Shown here piece by piece: positions 1-7,329 of a DNA stretch of 64,000 bases. The stretch covers positions 1 through 64,000 of the forward strand of contig JAFEBL010000002.1 of assembly GCA_018242665.1 (NCBI GenBank), given 5' to 3'. The translations under genes and the position numbers were made by a program. The notes under the pieces are model-generated. The model had not been told where the DNA came from. It was given only the letters and a program-made list of their open reading frames with translations, and searched no databases. Every line of letters starts with the position of its first letter. The stretch's first letter is position 1. The DNA is from Nitrospira sp. GTDB lineage: Bacteria; Nitrospirota; Nitrospiria; Nitrospirales; Nitrospiraceae.

Positions 1-46
1 CTCGATTTGCGGGGAGCTTACACTTCATGTTGGGATCGGCTGGCAT
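1..46 (-). CDS. Start of an unidentified gene, cut by the window edge
   Basis: A strong ribosome binding site (AAGGAGG on the minus strand, 54-60) overlaps the stop codon of cheR and is followed by ATG at 44-46. The open frame then reads MPADPNMKCKLPANR to the edge of the window. Fifteen residues are too few to identify a family. The position directly behind cheR and the tight coupling suggest a chemotaxis or signalling protein, but that is inference only. Confidence 0.5.
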   Translation of the reverse strand, partial: MPADPNMKCKLPANR

Positions 47-58
47 GCGGTATCCTCC

Positions 59-922
59 TTACTGTTTCTCGTGAATCACTGAACGGCCTGCGTGAATCGT
101 CTTGAACAAACCGGTGGTGTCGTGCAGGGTCTCCGAAAATCCGATCATCAGATAGCCCTTCGGGCGCAAGGCGTCCCGGAGGTCCGACACGATCTGGGCT
201 TTGGCTTTTTCATCGAAATAGATGAGGCAATTGCGGCAGAAGATGATGTCGATGCCACGGATGAGTTTGAGCCGCGGTCGGTCGTACAGGTTCACGTTCA
301 TGAACCGCACCATGTCCTTCACTTGCGGCACCAGCGTCTGTTCCTCTTTCTTGCCTGTGAAGTAGCGAGTCAGGAGCGCCGGCGGCACTTTGCGAAGGGA
401 GTGGGAACCGTAGGTCCCGCTCCGTGCCACGTTCAAGACGTTTTCGCTGATGTCCGTACCCAGAATGTCGATGGTCCATCCGTTCAGCGGCGGGTAATCT
501 TTGAGCAGGAGCGCCAGCGTATAGGGCTCGTCGCCGGTGGAACAGGCGGCGCTCCAAATACGAATCTGCTTCGTGGCGGCGTTGGTCTTCATCACTTCCG
601 GAATCATGACCTTCATGAAGCTCTCCAATTGAGCTTCATCCCTGAAGAAATAGGTTTCGTTGGTGGTGATAACGGTATAGAGCTCGGTGATTTCCCGGTC
701 GCGGTAGGCGTCGAATCGCAGAAAGTTCAGGTAGCTTTCGAAGGTCTGGCAGCGGCAGGCTTTTAATCGGGGCAGCAGCCGGCTCTCCAGTAGATAGGTC
801 TTATTGTCCTGAAAATAGATGCCGGTCTTTTCGTAGATCAGGTCCCGCAACTGCTTAAACGTGTCAGGAATCAATTTCGCTGTGGGCACGTCTGTTTTTC
901 TGACTGCATTGCCGTCCGCCAT
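59..922 (-). CDS. cheR: CheR-type chemotaxis protein methyltransferase
   Basis: S-adenosylmethionine-dependent methyltransferase that adds methyl groups to glutamates of chemoreceptors, setting adaptation. The protein (287 aa from this start) has the all-helical CheR N-domain, then a Rossmann methyltransferase domain with the SAM-loop sequence WSAACSTGDEPYTLAL near residue 125 and the late motif DIIFCRNCLIYFD. This is typical CheR length and order. I chose ATG at 922 (MADGNAV) because CACGAGG lies 7-8 bases upstream; an in-frame GTG at 940 has no ribosome binding site. It probably runs into the next gene at the left edge as one operon. No TPR extension is present, so it is a plain CheR. Family call is firm; which receptors it serves is unknown because none lie in the window. 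Confidence 0.9.
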   Translation of the reverse strand: MADGNAVRKTDVPTAKLIPDTFKQLRDLIYEKTGIYFQDNKTYLLESRLLPRLKACRCQTFESYLNFLRFDAYRDREITELYTVITTNETYFFRDEAQLESFMKVMIPEVMKTNAATKQIRIWSAACSTGDEPYTLALLLKDYPPLNGWTIDILGTDISENVLNVARSGTYGSHSLRKVPPALLTRYFTGKKEEQTLVPQVKDMVRFMNVNLYDRPRLKLIRGIDIIFCRNCLIYFDEKAKAQIVSDLRDALRPKGYLMIGFSETLHDTTGLFKTIHAGRSVIHEKQ

Positions 923-1026
923 CGTTGACCTCGTGTGCACCGTGCGCCATGAACCGCGGGTACCGTACCGGGACTCGGATTCGGCCTAATTCCCGCATGC
1001 TGGACCACCTGTCTCCGAAACGGAGA

Positions 1027-1257
1027 TCAGTTGCGCTGGGTCCGGCCGTGCATCCATTCGTGAATGTCGCGCCGCAGAAACCGCCAATGCTTTCCAATCT
1101 TGGAAGCCGGCAATTCTCCCAGGCGCGCGAGCTTATACACCGTGGATTTGGGCACGCGTAGAAAACGCGCCACTTCCGAGACGGTGAGAATCTCGCCTTC
1201 CGAAGGCGATACACTGTCGAGGCTGACTCTGGTTGTTGTCGCAGCAGCATCGTTCAT
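1027..1257 (-). CDS. Small excisionase/MerR-type helix-turn-helix protein
   Basis: A 76-residue protein whose second half is a classic HTH_17 (excisionase-family) winged helix-turn-helix: LTVSEVARFLRVPKSTVYKLAR, then a wing ending GKHWRFLRRDIHEWM. Such proteins bind DNA as small regulators or architectural factors. The first ~25 residues are Thr/Ser rich and probably disordered. Start is uncertain: ATG at 1257 gives MNDAAATTT but has no clear Shine-Dalgarno; a TTG at 1347 would add 30 residues of low-complexity sequence, also without one. It sits divergently next to a MinD-like ATPase, a pairing that suggests a shared role, but its target is not visible. Confidence 0.75.
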   Translation of the reverse strand: MNDAAATTTRVSLDSVSPSEGEILTVSEVARFLRVPKSTVYKLARLGELPASKIGKHWRFLRRDIHEWMHGRTQRN

Positions 1258-1452
1258 AACGGATATGGTATCGGTGTGCGCCGTCTCAAACTTTAGTTGC
1301 CGGTTTGTGTGCGATGGGGTTAAATAGGCTTCATAAGATGGAGCCAACGGAACCGGAACGCGCCGGACCGTGATTCCATTGCGCCAGGCGCGTGAGTTCG
1401 CTGACCGGCCGCCTGCGCGATACCCATAACCTACGGTGAGAGACGAATCCGG

Positions 1453-2400
1453 ATGGCCACGATTGTGTCGATCGCATCAGGCAAAGGTGGAGTCGGAAAA
1501 AGCATTATCGCCGCCAATCTGTCCATGTTGATGGCGAAACGGGGGAAGCGCGTGGTGCTTGCCGACCTGGACGTGGGCGGCGCCGATGCACATATTCTAT
1601 TCGGCATGTTGAACCCCCCTCGTACGTTGACTGATTTCATCGAGCGGCGCGTGGCACGGTTGGAAGAGGTGCTCCAACCGATCTCCGCGCATCCCTTTTT
1701 GCAATTGATCCCTGGGACCGGCGATACGCTGGCCACCGCCAATCTTCCCTATGCCAAGAAAAAGCGGTTGATTCGCCATTTCGCCCAACTCCAAGCCGAC
1801 GTCATCGTGATCGATATTGGCGCCGGCACCAGCTACCATGCGCTCGATTTTTTCCTCATGGCCGACCACTACGTGGCGGTTGCGACGCCGGATCCAACGT
1901 CCGTGCTCGACCTCTACCGCTTTATCAAGCTTGCGGCAATCCGCCGGGTGCTGTCGGCATTCCTGTCGCGCGACGCGGTGAGTGAAGCCCTTTCGGATCG
2001 TGATTTCTCAAGTATCGAGGAAGTGATTCAGGCGGTGACCGAGACGGATCCCAATGCGCGCGAGGTGGCCAGCCGAACTTTGCAAGGATTCCAGCCGCAT
2101 TTGATCGTCAATCGCGTGTCAGGCAAGTCGCGTGTCAACGTGTTGCACCTGAAGAAGCTCCTGCAGGAGTATGTTGGGGGCGATCTGATGACGCTGGGAG
2201 AGGTTCCCGATGATCCGGCCGTCACGCGCGCGGTCCGTAGTTTCCTGCCGGTCGTCGAATGCGAGCCCACGGCGCCCGCGTCCCTTGCGCTCACGCAGGC
2301 GGCTGATGCATTGCTGGCCGTGATGGCGAGCCATCTCACACATCCGGTCGAGCCCGATCCCGCGCCGGAACAGGCCGCGCCTTCGCCCATTCCTTCCTGA
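1453..2400 (+). CDS. MinD/ParA-family P-loop ATPase (second FlhG-like protein)
   Basis: A 315-residue MinD/ParA/FlhG-type ATPase. It has the deviant Walker A motif SGKGGVGKS (signature Lys11 and Lys16), then LADLDVGGADAHILFG (Walker A-prime region) and VIVIDIGAGTS (Walker B). Proteins of this class dimerise on ATP at membranes or polar hubs and position large assemblies such as flagella, chemosensory arrays or pili. It is distinct from the FlhG at 42919, and it carries an insert (roughly residues 165-205) containing RDFSSIEEVIQAV. It is the only plus-strand gene in the first 27 kb, divergent from the HTH gene and convergent (19-base gap) with a PilZ gene. Likely a positioning ATPase; the cargo is unknown. 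Confidence 0.85.
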   Translation: MATIVSIASGKGGVGKSIIAANLSMLMAKRGKRVVLADLDVGGADAHILFGMLNPPRTLTDFIERRVARLEEVLQPISAHPFLQLIPGTGDTLATANLPYAKKKRLIRHFAQLQADVIVIDIGAGTSYHALDFFLMADHYVAVATPDPTSVLDLYRFIKLAAIRRVLSAFLSRDAVSEALSDRDFSSIEEVIQAVTETDPNAREVASRTLQGFQPHLIVNRVSGKSRVNVLHLKKLLQEYVGGDLMTLGEVPDDPAVTRAVRSFLPVVECEPTAPASLALTQAADALLAVMASHLTHPVEPDPAPEQAAPSPIPS

Positions 2401-2419
2401 CGGAATTCCACTGCCGGTG

Positions 2420-3007
2420 TCAGTGTGCGGCTTTTCTCGCCCGTAGCCGTTCAGCTTGAACCTGAAGAATGTGTCGGATAATGAGTTCCTGCTCATCTCC
2501 CCCCAACTCCACAAACTGGGTAGCGAGATGAAACTCTGCGGGACGGGTGGCGAGCGGACTGACCCGGGTGATGCGCGCGCTGGTCTCGATCATGCTGAAC
2601 GGCGGCAGGATGAACTTGATCATCAATACGTCGTCCACCTCGAATTGGCGTGGAGTATCGAACCCTAATCCGCCTGCGCTGATGTCCACTTCGGTTAAGC
2701 GGGCGATCGCTACGCTTCCGGGGTGGCTTTTCACCAGCGATTTCAAAATGGTCTCCAGCATCCAATCGATTTTGGACACCCACGGCAGAAGCGGAGATCC
2801 GGCAAACGTCTCCCCTCCCCGAACCAGCAGGTCGAGCGTCGGTTTCGATACGGCCGTGGCAATGGTGTCTTCCGTCGCGGGCGGGAGGTAGGCGTTCATG
2901 GCATCTGCCGGCTCATCGAGGCGGCGATATTCGAGCAACAGACGATCGTCGATGCGCAGCCATTCACGGCGTTCTTCGTTGTTCAAGCTGGGGGGAGGGT
3001 TCTGCAT
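2420..3007 (-). CDS. PilZ-domain protein
   Basis: A 195-residue protein with a PilZ-like architecture. The c-di-GMP signature appears in two parts: RIDDR near residue 18 (RxxxR) and DISAGGLG near residue 110 (D/NxSxxG), followed by PilZ beta strands (VDDVLMIKFILPP). The two motifs are ~90 residues apart because a helical insert separates them, so this is an atypical PilZ with an inserted or appended segment. ATG at 3007 is preceded by GGAG nine bases upstream. It stands next to the filament genes, so a role in c-di-GMP control of motility or surface attachment is plausible but not shown. Confidence 0.75.
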   Translation of the reverse strand: MQNPPPSLNNEERREWLRIDDRLLLEYRRLDEPADAMNAYLPPATEDTIATAVSKPTLDLLVRGGETFAGSPLLPWVSKIDWMLETILKSLVKSHPGSVAIARLTEVDISAGGLGFDTPRQFEVDDVLMIKFILPPFSMIETSARITRVSPLATRPAEFHLATQFVELGGDEQELIIRHILQVQAERLRARKAAH

Positions 3008-3088
3008 CGAGGGCTCCAGTGAGGACGTTCGGGTAATGGACTGCCCCGACCGGTGATCATCGCGTCGTCGACTCGCGTCGTCACCGTC

Positions 3089-3433
3089 TTACGCTTCATG
3101 ATGGATCGATCCATGTTCCATGCCGCCTTGGCCTTGGCATTCGCGTAACCGGCGTAGATGCCGTCTGGTCTGCGCCGCCTCGGCAAGCTGGCTGGAGAGG
3201 CCGGCCTGCGCAACCAGAATCGCCGCGCGGACCTGGTCATCTGCCGCCAACAGTCGCTGTGCGATGACACGGTCCATTCGACAGCCTGCCAGTCGTTCCC
3301 CTCGCGCCTCATAGCAGGCATCCACGCGATCCCAATCGCCAGACTGAGCGGCATCTAGAGCTTGTTGGGTCAACAATTCGATGGTGCGGAGGTCGTCAGA
3401 AGGGGTGGCGGGATGGGAGTTAGGCACCGACAT
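3089..3433 (-). CDS. FliT-like export chaperone (tentative)
   Basis: A 114-residue, highly charged, predicted all-helical protein directly downstream of fliS and overlapping its stop codon by 14 bases. FliT, the chaperone of the filament cap FliD, typically has this size, helical nature and position (fliD-fliS-fliT). Residues such as TIELLTQQALDAAQSGDWDRV and the two further helices fit the family pattern, but no strong signature exists. I infer FliT mostly from synteny. An unrelated small helical protein of the same operon is the alternative. Confidence 0.55.
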   Translation of the reverse strand: MSVPNSHPATPSDDLRTIELLTQQALDAAQSGDWDRVDACYEARGERLAGCRMDRVIAQRLLAADDQVRAAILVAQAGLSSQLAEAAQTRRHLRRLRECQGQGGMEHGSIHHEA

Positions 3434-3812
3434 GAGTCACCGATTCCTGCCGGGCCACGACCTGCCATCCTTCTCGAAGGGTCGTCAAGCAACGGATAGG
3501 CCCATTCAGGTGTTTGCCGTTATGCCGAAGATTGGCTTGGATACACTGCTGCACCATGTAGTCGTACAGGCGATGCAATGACACGGCGATCTCCCCGCCT
3601 CGCTCAAAATCCAGGACGCTGGATAATTCCCCGACGATGGCCATGCTGCGGTCGAGGAATCGGGCCTTGTCCTTGTAGTTGTTGGTGAGAATGGATTCCC
3701 GGGCGAGCTCCATCGATTGAATCGCTGAATCGTAGAGCAGCACGATGAGTTGCACACGACTGGCTGTCATGACTTGAGTTTGTTGATAGGCGTTAGCTGC
3801 CGTAGCAATCAT
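3420..3812 (-). CDS. fliS: Flagellin export chaperone FliS
   Basis: FliS binds the C-terminus of flagellin, keeps it unfolded in the cytoplasm and delivers it to the export gate. The 130-residue protein shows the family's helical bundle and signature: AYQQTQVMTASRVQLIVLLYDSAIQSMELAR at the N-terminus, with a Tyr/Gln-rich first helix, and later LSSVLDFERGGEIAVSLHRLYDYM. Length is typical. AAGG lies just before the ATG. It follows fliD by 5-6 codons, so the two are co-transcribed. Confidence 0.95.
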   Translation of the reverse strand: MIATAANAYQQTQVMTASRVQLIVLLYDSAIQSMELARESILTNNYKDKARFLDRSMAIVGELSSVLDFERGGEIAVSLHRLYDYMVQQCIQANLRHNGKHLNGPIRCLTTLREGWQVVARQESVTHVGA

Positions 3813-3827
3813 GGTGACCTTATCTGG

Positions 3828-5222
3828 TTATTGTAACGCCTTAAGAGCGCTGGATTGGCTTTGGAGTTGTTGGAGTAAGGCATCGAGGGATGCAAACTGC
3901 TGTCGCAACCGATCCTCATATTGGGATGCGATATCTTCCTTGCGGCCGATTTCATCGGTGAGTTTGCTGATCTGGCTGGTGATGGAGGTCTTTCTCACCG
4001 TAAATGCGCCGGTATCGACGGCATCGAGGAAATCAACAGTCTTGACCACTCGGTCCGCAATGCCGCTGGAGGTCGTTTGCGTGACAAACAGGGCTTTGGT
4101 GGCGCTGTAGTTATTCGCCAATGCGGTGTCTAATTTGGCATCGTCTATCGTGACGGTCCCATCGCGTTCCGTTTTGAACCCGACCTCTCCCACGGTTGTA
4201 TACGTTGACAACCCACTGACCTGTCCGGAGAGCGAAGTGCGCAACTGGCTCAAGACGTTTTTCGCCGTACTTTCATTGAAGAAAATGCCGCCAGTCTTTG
4301 TCGAGATATCATAGGTCGTGCGCTCATTGACGAATTTCACAATATCATTATAGGCGGTTGCCAGCGCCTTGATGTTGGTTTTCACGCTGTCAGGGTCAGT
4401 GCTGATATTGACGGTGACCGGTTCCGGCGTAGGAGTGGTGACAGTCTTGGACTTCAACGTGAGCGTGACATCCGGAATGGCATCGCTGATCACATTGCTT
4501 TCCCGCTCGATAGAAATCGTCGTCTGGCCGGGATCGCCGATCACGACAATCGCGTTCTGACCAGCTTGGAGCGTACTGCTGCCTCCGGTCCCGCTGGTGT
4601 TGGTAAAGTCCAAACTTGTGGTATCTGTGACGACCGAGACGGTATTGGTGGCGCCGGAAGCGGTCGCGGTCAATGTGAGGCGATAGGCCGGGCTCGCGGT
4701 CGTTCCCGTGTTGATGACTGAGGCGGTCACGCCGGCACCGAGATCGTTGATGGCGGAACGGAGGTCATCGAGAGTGGCGCCGTCGGCGAGGGTGACGGTT
4801 TGATCACTCCCACTGCCGACCTTGAAGGTAAAGGTTCCCGTGCCGCCGGACACGATCGCGGTGGTTGTAGATGTCACCGCCTTCGCGGCTGTGTTCGTAA
4901 TCTGATTCGATTTTGCAAGCTGCGTGACTTGAATGGTGTAGCTGCCGGTGGCCGCGCCGGCCCCGGCTTGAGCGGTTAGTTTGGTGTCATCGCTGACAGT
5001 CGTGGTCGTGCGGTCGAAGCTGGTTGGCAGGCGAAGCGCATTGGCTGCGCTTTGGAGTGCGAGTAGCTTATCGCCCAGGGTCCCATAGTCGGTCAGTTTT
5101 TTCTGCAGGTCTGTCTTCTTCGCGTTCAACGCGTCGATCGGCGCGCGTTGGACTTTAGCCAGCTCAGTGACAACCTGGCCAAAGTCCACGCCATTGCCTA
5201 ACCCGCCGAAACTGATCGCCAT
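3828..5222 (-). CDS. fliD: Filament cap protein FliD (hook-associated protein 2)
   Basis: FliD forms the pentameric or hexameric cap under which flagellin subunits fold at the filament tip. The 464-residue protein starts with the FliD N-domain (FGGLGNGVDFGQVVTELAKVQRAPIDAL, containing the conserved GLxSGxD-like turn). The Thr/Ser/Gly-rich middle is D2/D3-like, and the C-terminus ends in the coiled coil RLRQQFASLDALLQQLQSQSSALKAL, as in the family. Length is normal. AAAGGG precedes the ATG. It lies between flaG and fliS, the usual order fliC-flaG-fliD-fliS. Confidence 0.95.
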   Translation of the reverse strand: MAISFGGLGNGVDFGQVVTELAKVQRAPIDALNAKKTDLQKKLTDYGTLGDKLLALQSAANALRLPTSFDRTTTTVSDDTKLTAQAGAGAATGSYTIQVTQLAKSNQITNTAAKAVTSTTTAIVSGGTGTFTFKVGSGSDQTVTLADGATLDDLRSAINDLGAGVTASVINTGTTASPAYRLTLTATASGATNTVSVVTDTTSLDFTNTSGTGGSSTLQAGQNAIVVIGDPGQTTISIERESNVISDAIPDVTLTLKSKTVTTPTPEPVTVNISTDPDSVKTNIKALATAYNDIVKFVNERTTYDISTKTGGIFFNESTAKNVLSQLRTSLSGQVSGLSTYTTVGEVGFKTERDGTVTIDDAKLDTALANNYSATKALFVTQTTSSGIADRVVKTVDFLDAVDTGAFTVRKTSITSQISKLTDEIGRKEDIASQYEDRLRQQFASLDALLQQLQSQSSALKALQ

Positions 5223-5248
5223 GACATCCCTTTCATGTCGCGAAGAAG

Positions 5249-5611
5249 CTACACCTTGTGGTGCAGGAGCAGCCCAGTGGGCGTCTCCAGCCTCTTCGCC
5301 AGATCAATGACTTCCTGTTGTGGAATCTGGCGGATGACGGTACCGGAATCTCCATCCATCACCTTGACCACCACCCGATCCAGATCCGGATCGACGCTAA
5401 ACTCCAGCCTGGAGTCTGCCTTCTTGAACACCTCACGCACACGTGTGAGGGCCTGTTCCAGATCTTTTCCCTTCGTCTCAGGAGTAGACGACGACTCAGG
5501 CTGGGGATCTTTCGCCTCGACCGTCTTGTCAGTCGAATGCTGAGGTCCGTGCTGCGTCGCCTGGATAGCGGCTGCGGAGAGGTCTTTATAATTCGAAACC
5601 TCTGGGAGCAT
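5249..5611 (-). CDS. flaG: FlaG family protein
   Basis: A 120-residue member of the FlaG family, which influences filament length in several polarly flagellated bacteria. The conserved C-terminal half is visible: RLEFSVDPDLDRVVVKVMDGDSGTVIRQIPQQEVIDLAKRL. The N-terminal half is a hydrophilic linker rich in Thr, Glu and Lys. A strong Shine-Dalgarno (TAGGAGGG) precedes the ATG. A stable hairpin lies between fliC and this gene (5636-5663), so flaG, fliD and fliS may be made at lower levels than flagellin from the same promoter. Confidence 0.9.
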   Translation of the reverse strand: MLPEVSNYKDLSAAAIQATQHGPQHSTDKTVEAKDPQPESSSTPETKGKDLEQALTRVREVFKKADSRLEFSVDPDLDRVVVKVMDGDSGTVIRQIPQQEVIDLAKRLETPTGLLLHHKV

Positions 5612-5635
5612 GTTACCCTCCTAGGATCAGTTCGG

Positions 5636-5663
5636 GGGTAGCCCTCCCTATGGAGAGCTACCC
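5636..5663 (-). terminator. Stem-loop between fliC and flaG
   Basis: Perfect 12-pair inverted repeat including one G-U pair: GGGTAGCTCTCC, loop ATAG, GGGAGGGCTACCC arms read on the minus strand. It begins 14 bases after the fliC stop codon. No T-run follows, so it is not a canonical intrinsic terminator; it may protect the fliC mRNA 3' end or act as a partial terminator lowering flaG-fliD-fliS expression. Confidence 0.6.
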
Positions 5664-5676
5664 GCCGCCTGAAGCC

Positions 5677-6504
5677 TTATCCTCTCAGCAGCGCTAATGC
5701 TTGCTGTGGCAGCGAATTGGCTTGCGCCAAGATCGCGATACCGGATTGGGTGAGGATCTGGTTCTTCGTGAACACAGATGTCTCTTGGGCAATGTCCGCA
5801 TCCCGGATTCGAGAATCCGCCGCTGTGAAGTTCTCAGCCGTGACCGTCAGATTCTGGATCGCGACTTCGAACCGGCTCTGGATCGAACCGTAATTCGCGC
5901 GGGCGGTTGCGACGGCGCTAATCGCGCTGTCGATTTTTGAAAGCATCGACTGTGCGGCCGCCGCCGTCGACACACTGGCGCCGGTCAAGCCGATCGCCGC
6001 TACGTCGAGGTCGTCCAAGGCCACATTCAACGAATTGCCTGATCCGCTCTTGAAGCCGATGAAGACTTCAAACGTGTTGCTGCTTCCACTGAGAAGCGGC
6101 TGACCGTTATATTCCGTCGTCGTCGCAATGCGATCGATTTCCGAACGCAACGCCGTGAATTCCTGGTCCAGATACGAACGCTCGGTCGTGCCCAGCGTTC
6201 CGCTGGCAGACTGGGTTGCCAACTCACGCATACGAGACAACAAGCTGCCGGTCGTCGCAGCCGCACCGTCTGCGACCTGGGTCAAGCTGATGCCGTCACC
6301 GGCGTTTCGATTGGCCTGATTGATGGAACGAATCTGGGCGCGCAATGTTTCGGACACGCCCAATCCGGCCGCGTCATCCGCCGCACGGGTGATTCGCAAG
6401 CCTGACGACAACCGCTCAACGGACTTCCCCAATTGAGCTTGGTTGATCGAAAGGTTCCGTTGAGCTGCCAGTGACGCGACGTTGGTATTGACTACTAATG
6501 CCAT
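5677..6504 (-). CDS. fliC: Flagellin
   Basis: The filament subunit. The 275-residue protein has a complete N-terminal D0/D1 domain (MALVVNTNVASLAAQRNL, ERLSSGLRITRAADDAAGL) and C-terminal D1/D0 (NYGSIQSRFEVAIQNL, ending QANSLPQQALALLRG). The variable D2/D3 domains are reduced to about 60 residues, giving a minimal flagellin. That surface stretch is Ser/Thr rich (SGSGNS, TGASVSTAAAAQS), which would suit O-glycosylation by the neighbouring sugar island (inference). Expression is predicted from a sigma-28 promoter at 6635-6661, with a ~120-base leader that carries a CsrA-like site and an AGGAGGA ribosome binding site. Confidence 0.97.
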   Translation of the reverse strand: MALVVNTNVASLAAQRNLSINQAQLGKSVERLSSGLRITRAADDAAGLGVSETLRAQIRSINQANRNAGDGISLTQVADGAAATTGSLLSRMRELATQSASGTLGTTERSYLDQEFTALRSEIDRIATTTEYNGQPLLSGSSNTFEVFIGFKSGSGNSLNVALDDLDVAAIGLTGASVSTAAAAQSMLSKIDSAISAVATARANYGSIQSRFEVAIQNLTVTAENFTAADSRIRDADIAQETSVFTKNQILTQSGIAILAQANSLPQQALALLRG

Positions 6505-6513
6505 GACGTACTT

Positions 6514-6606
6514 CCTCCTGAAGCTTCTGCACTACTCTGAGAATCGCCAGCGTCCATGCCGACGAGGTGGTAACCCGGTGTCGTGGAGATGTGGCCACAT
6601 CCCCGT
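6514..6606 (-). promoter_or_regulatory. Flagellin mRNA leader with a CsrA-like site and palindromic hairpin
   Basis: On the minus strand the leader contains ACGGGGATGT (6597-6606), one base off the CsrA consensus ACARGGATGT. It lies in the left arm of an inverted repeat centred on the perfect palindrome GATGTGGCCACATC. A second GGA cluster is the ribosome binding site AGGAGGA (6514-6520). CsrA bridging an upstream site and the Shine-Dalgarno is the known way CsrA represses flagellin translation in FliW bacteria; csrA and fliW lie at 31989-32705. The site is seen, the function is inferred. Confidence 0.5.
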
Positions 6607-6634
6607 TGGCCTTGTTACCTTGTTGCTGTGCCCC

Positions 6635-6661
6635 TTATCGGTAGTCGCGGCAGAAGACTTA
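6635..6661 (-). promoter_or_regulatory. Sigma-28 (FliA) promoter of fliC
   Basis: Read on the minus strand: TAAGTCTT, 11-base spacer, ACCGATAA. This matches the FliA consensus TAAAGTTT-N11-GCCGATAA at the key positions and spacing. The predicted start of transcription is near 6628, about 125 bases before the fliC ATG. FliA is encoded at 42139-42900. Confidence 0.8.
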
Positions 6662-6740
6662 AGTGCTTCAGGAATGTGTGGAAAATGCATCCAACAGCCT
6701 GTATTCTCGCCTGCAGTGTCCTATCTGATACCAATGAATA

Positions 6741-7283
6741 CTAAGCGGCAAGGGGGCTCCCGGTCAGCCTAGGCAACAATTCATATTCCAGGACATCCGC
6801 GACCCGAATCGGATCTGATCCCGTTCGCGCACCCAGCAATTCCTCAATCCATGGCAAGAGTGGCCCGGACGACAGGCCGGAGACTCCCTGGGTCTGACCC
6901 GCCTCCAACATCTCGGTGTAGTCGGCCAGCCGTCCGAGCCAGGCGTCGATACATTTCACCGGCGCGGTGCCGGACCGCAACGGCGCGAGCAAACTCTGTC
7001 CATCGTTACGTAGTTGAGCGGCGAATCGATCGATCGCCTGTTTGGCATCGGCGATAATCGCATGCAGTGACTGGGAACAAGCCACGACGGCGCCCGCCCC
7101 GTTCGCCTGTTGGGTCAGCAGAGCTTGATCGAGATCACGGTCGCTGATCGTCTTTCCTCCCACTGTCAACGACGTCACCATGCGATGCTGTTCATGCGCC
7201 TTGTCGCTAATGAACGCCAGCACATTCATCAGTGAGCTGTCGTCTGGCACCTGCCATTGTTGGCCATCGAGTGTCACGTGCAT
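6741..7283 (-). CDS. Uncharacterised 180-aa protein beside flagellin
   Basis: I do not recognise this family. The protein begins with a short beta-rich segment (MHVTLDGQQWQVPDDSSLMNVLAFI) that resembles a ubiquitin/ThiS-like beta-grasp start. A long helical part follows (SLHAIIADAKQAIDRFAAQLRNDGQSLLAPL), then a segment with LGRLADYTEMLEA. It has no signal peptide or membrane segment. A strong ribosome binding site (AAAGGAG) supports the start. It is the last gene of the glycan island and is separated from fliC by the fliC promoter region, so it could act in glycan transfer, flagellin handling or export; none is shown. Confidence 0.75.
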   Translation of the reverse strand: MHVTLDGQQWQVPDDSSLMNVLAFISDKAHEQHRMVTSLTVGGKTISDRDLDQALLTQQANGAGAVVACSQSLHAIIADAKQAIDRFAAQLRNDGQSLLAPLRSGTAPVKCIDAWLGRLADYTEMLEAGQTQGVSGLSSGPLLPWIEELLGARTGSDPIRVADVLEYELLPRLTGSPLAA

Positions 7284-7329
7284 GATGCGACTCCTTTGAA
7301 AAACATTCCTTTCAGATACTTGCCATCAA

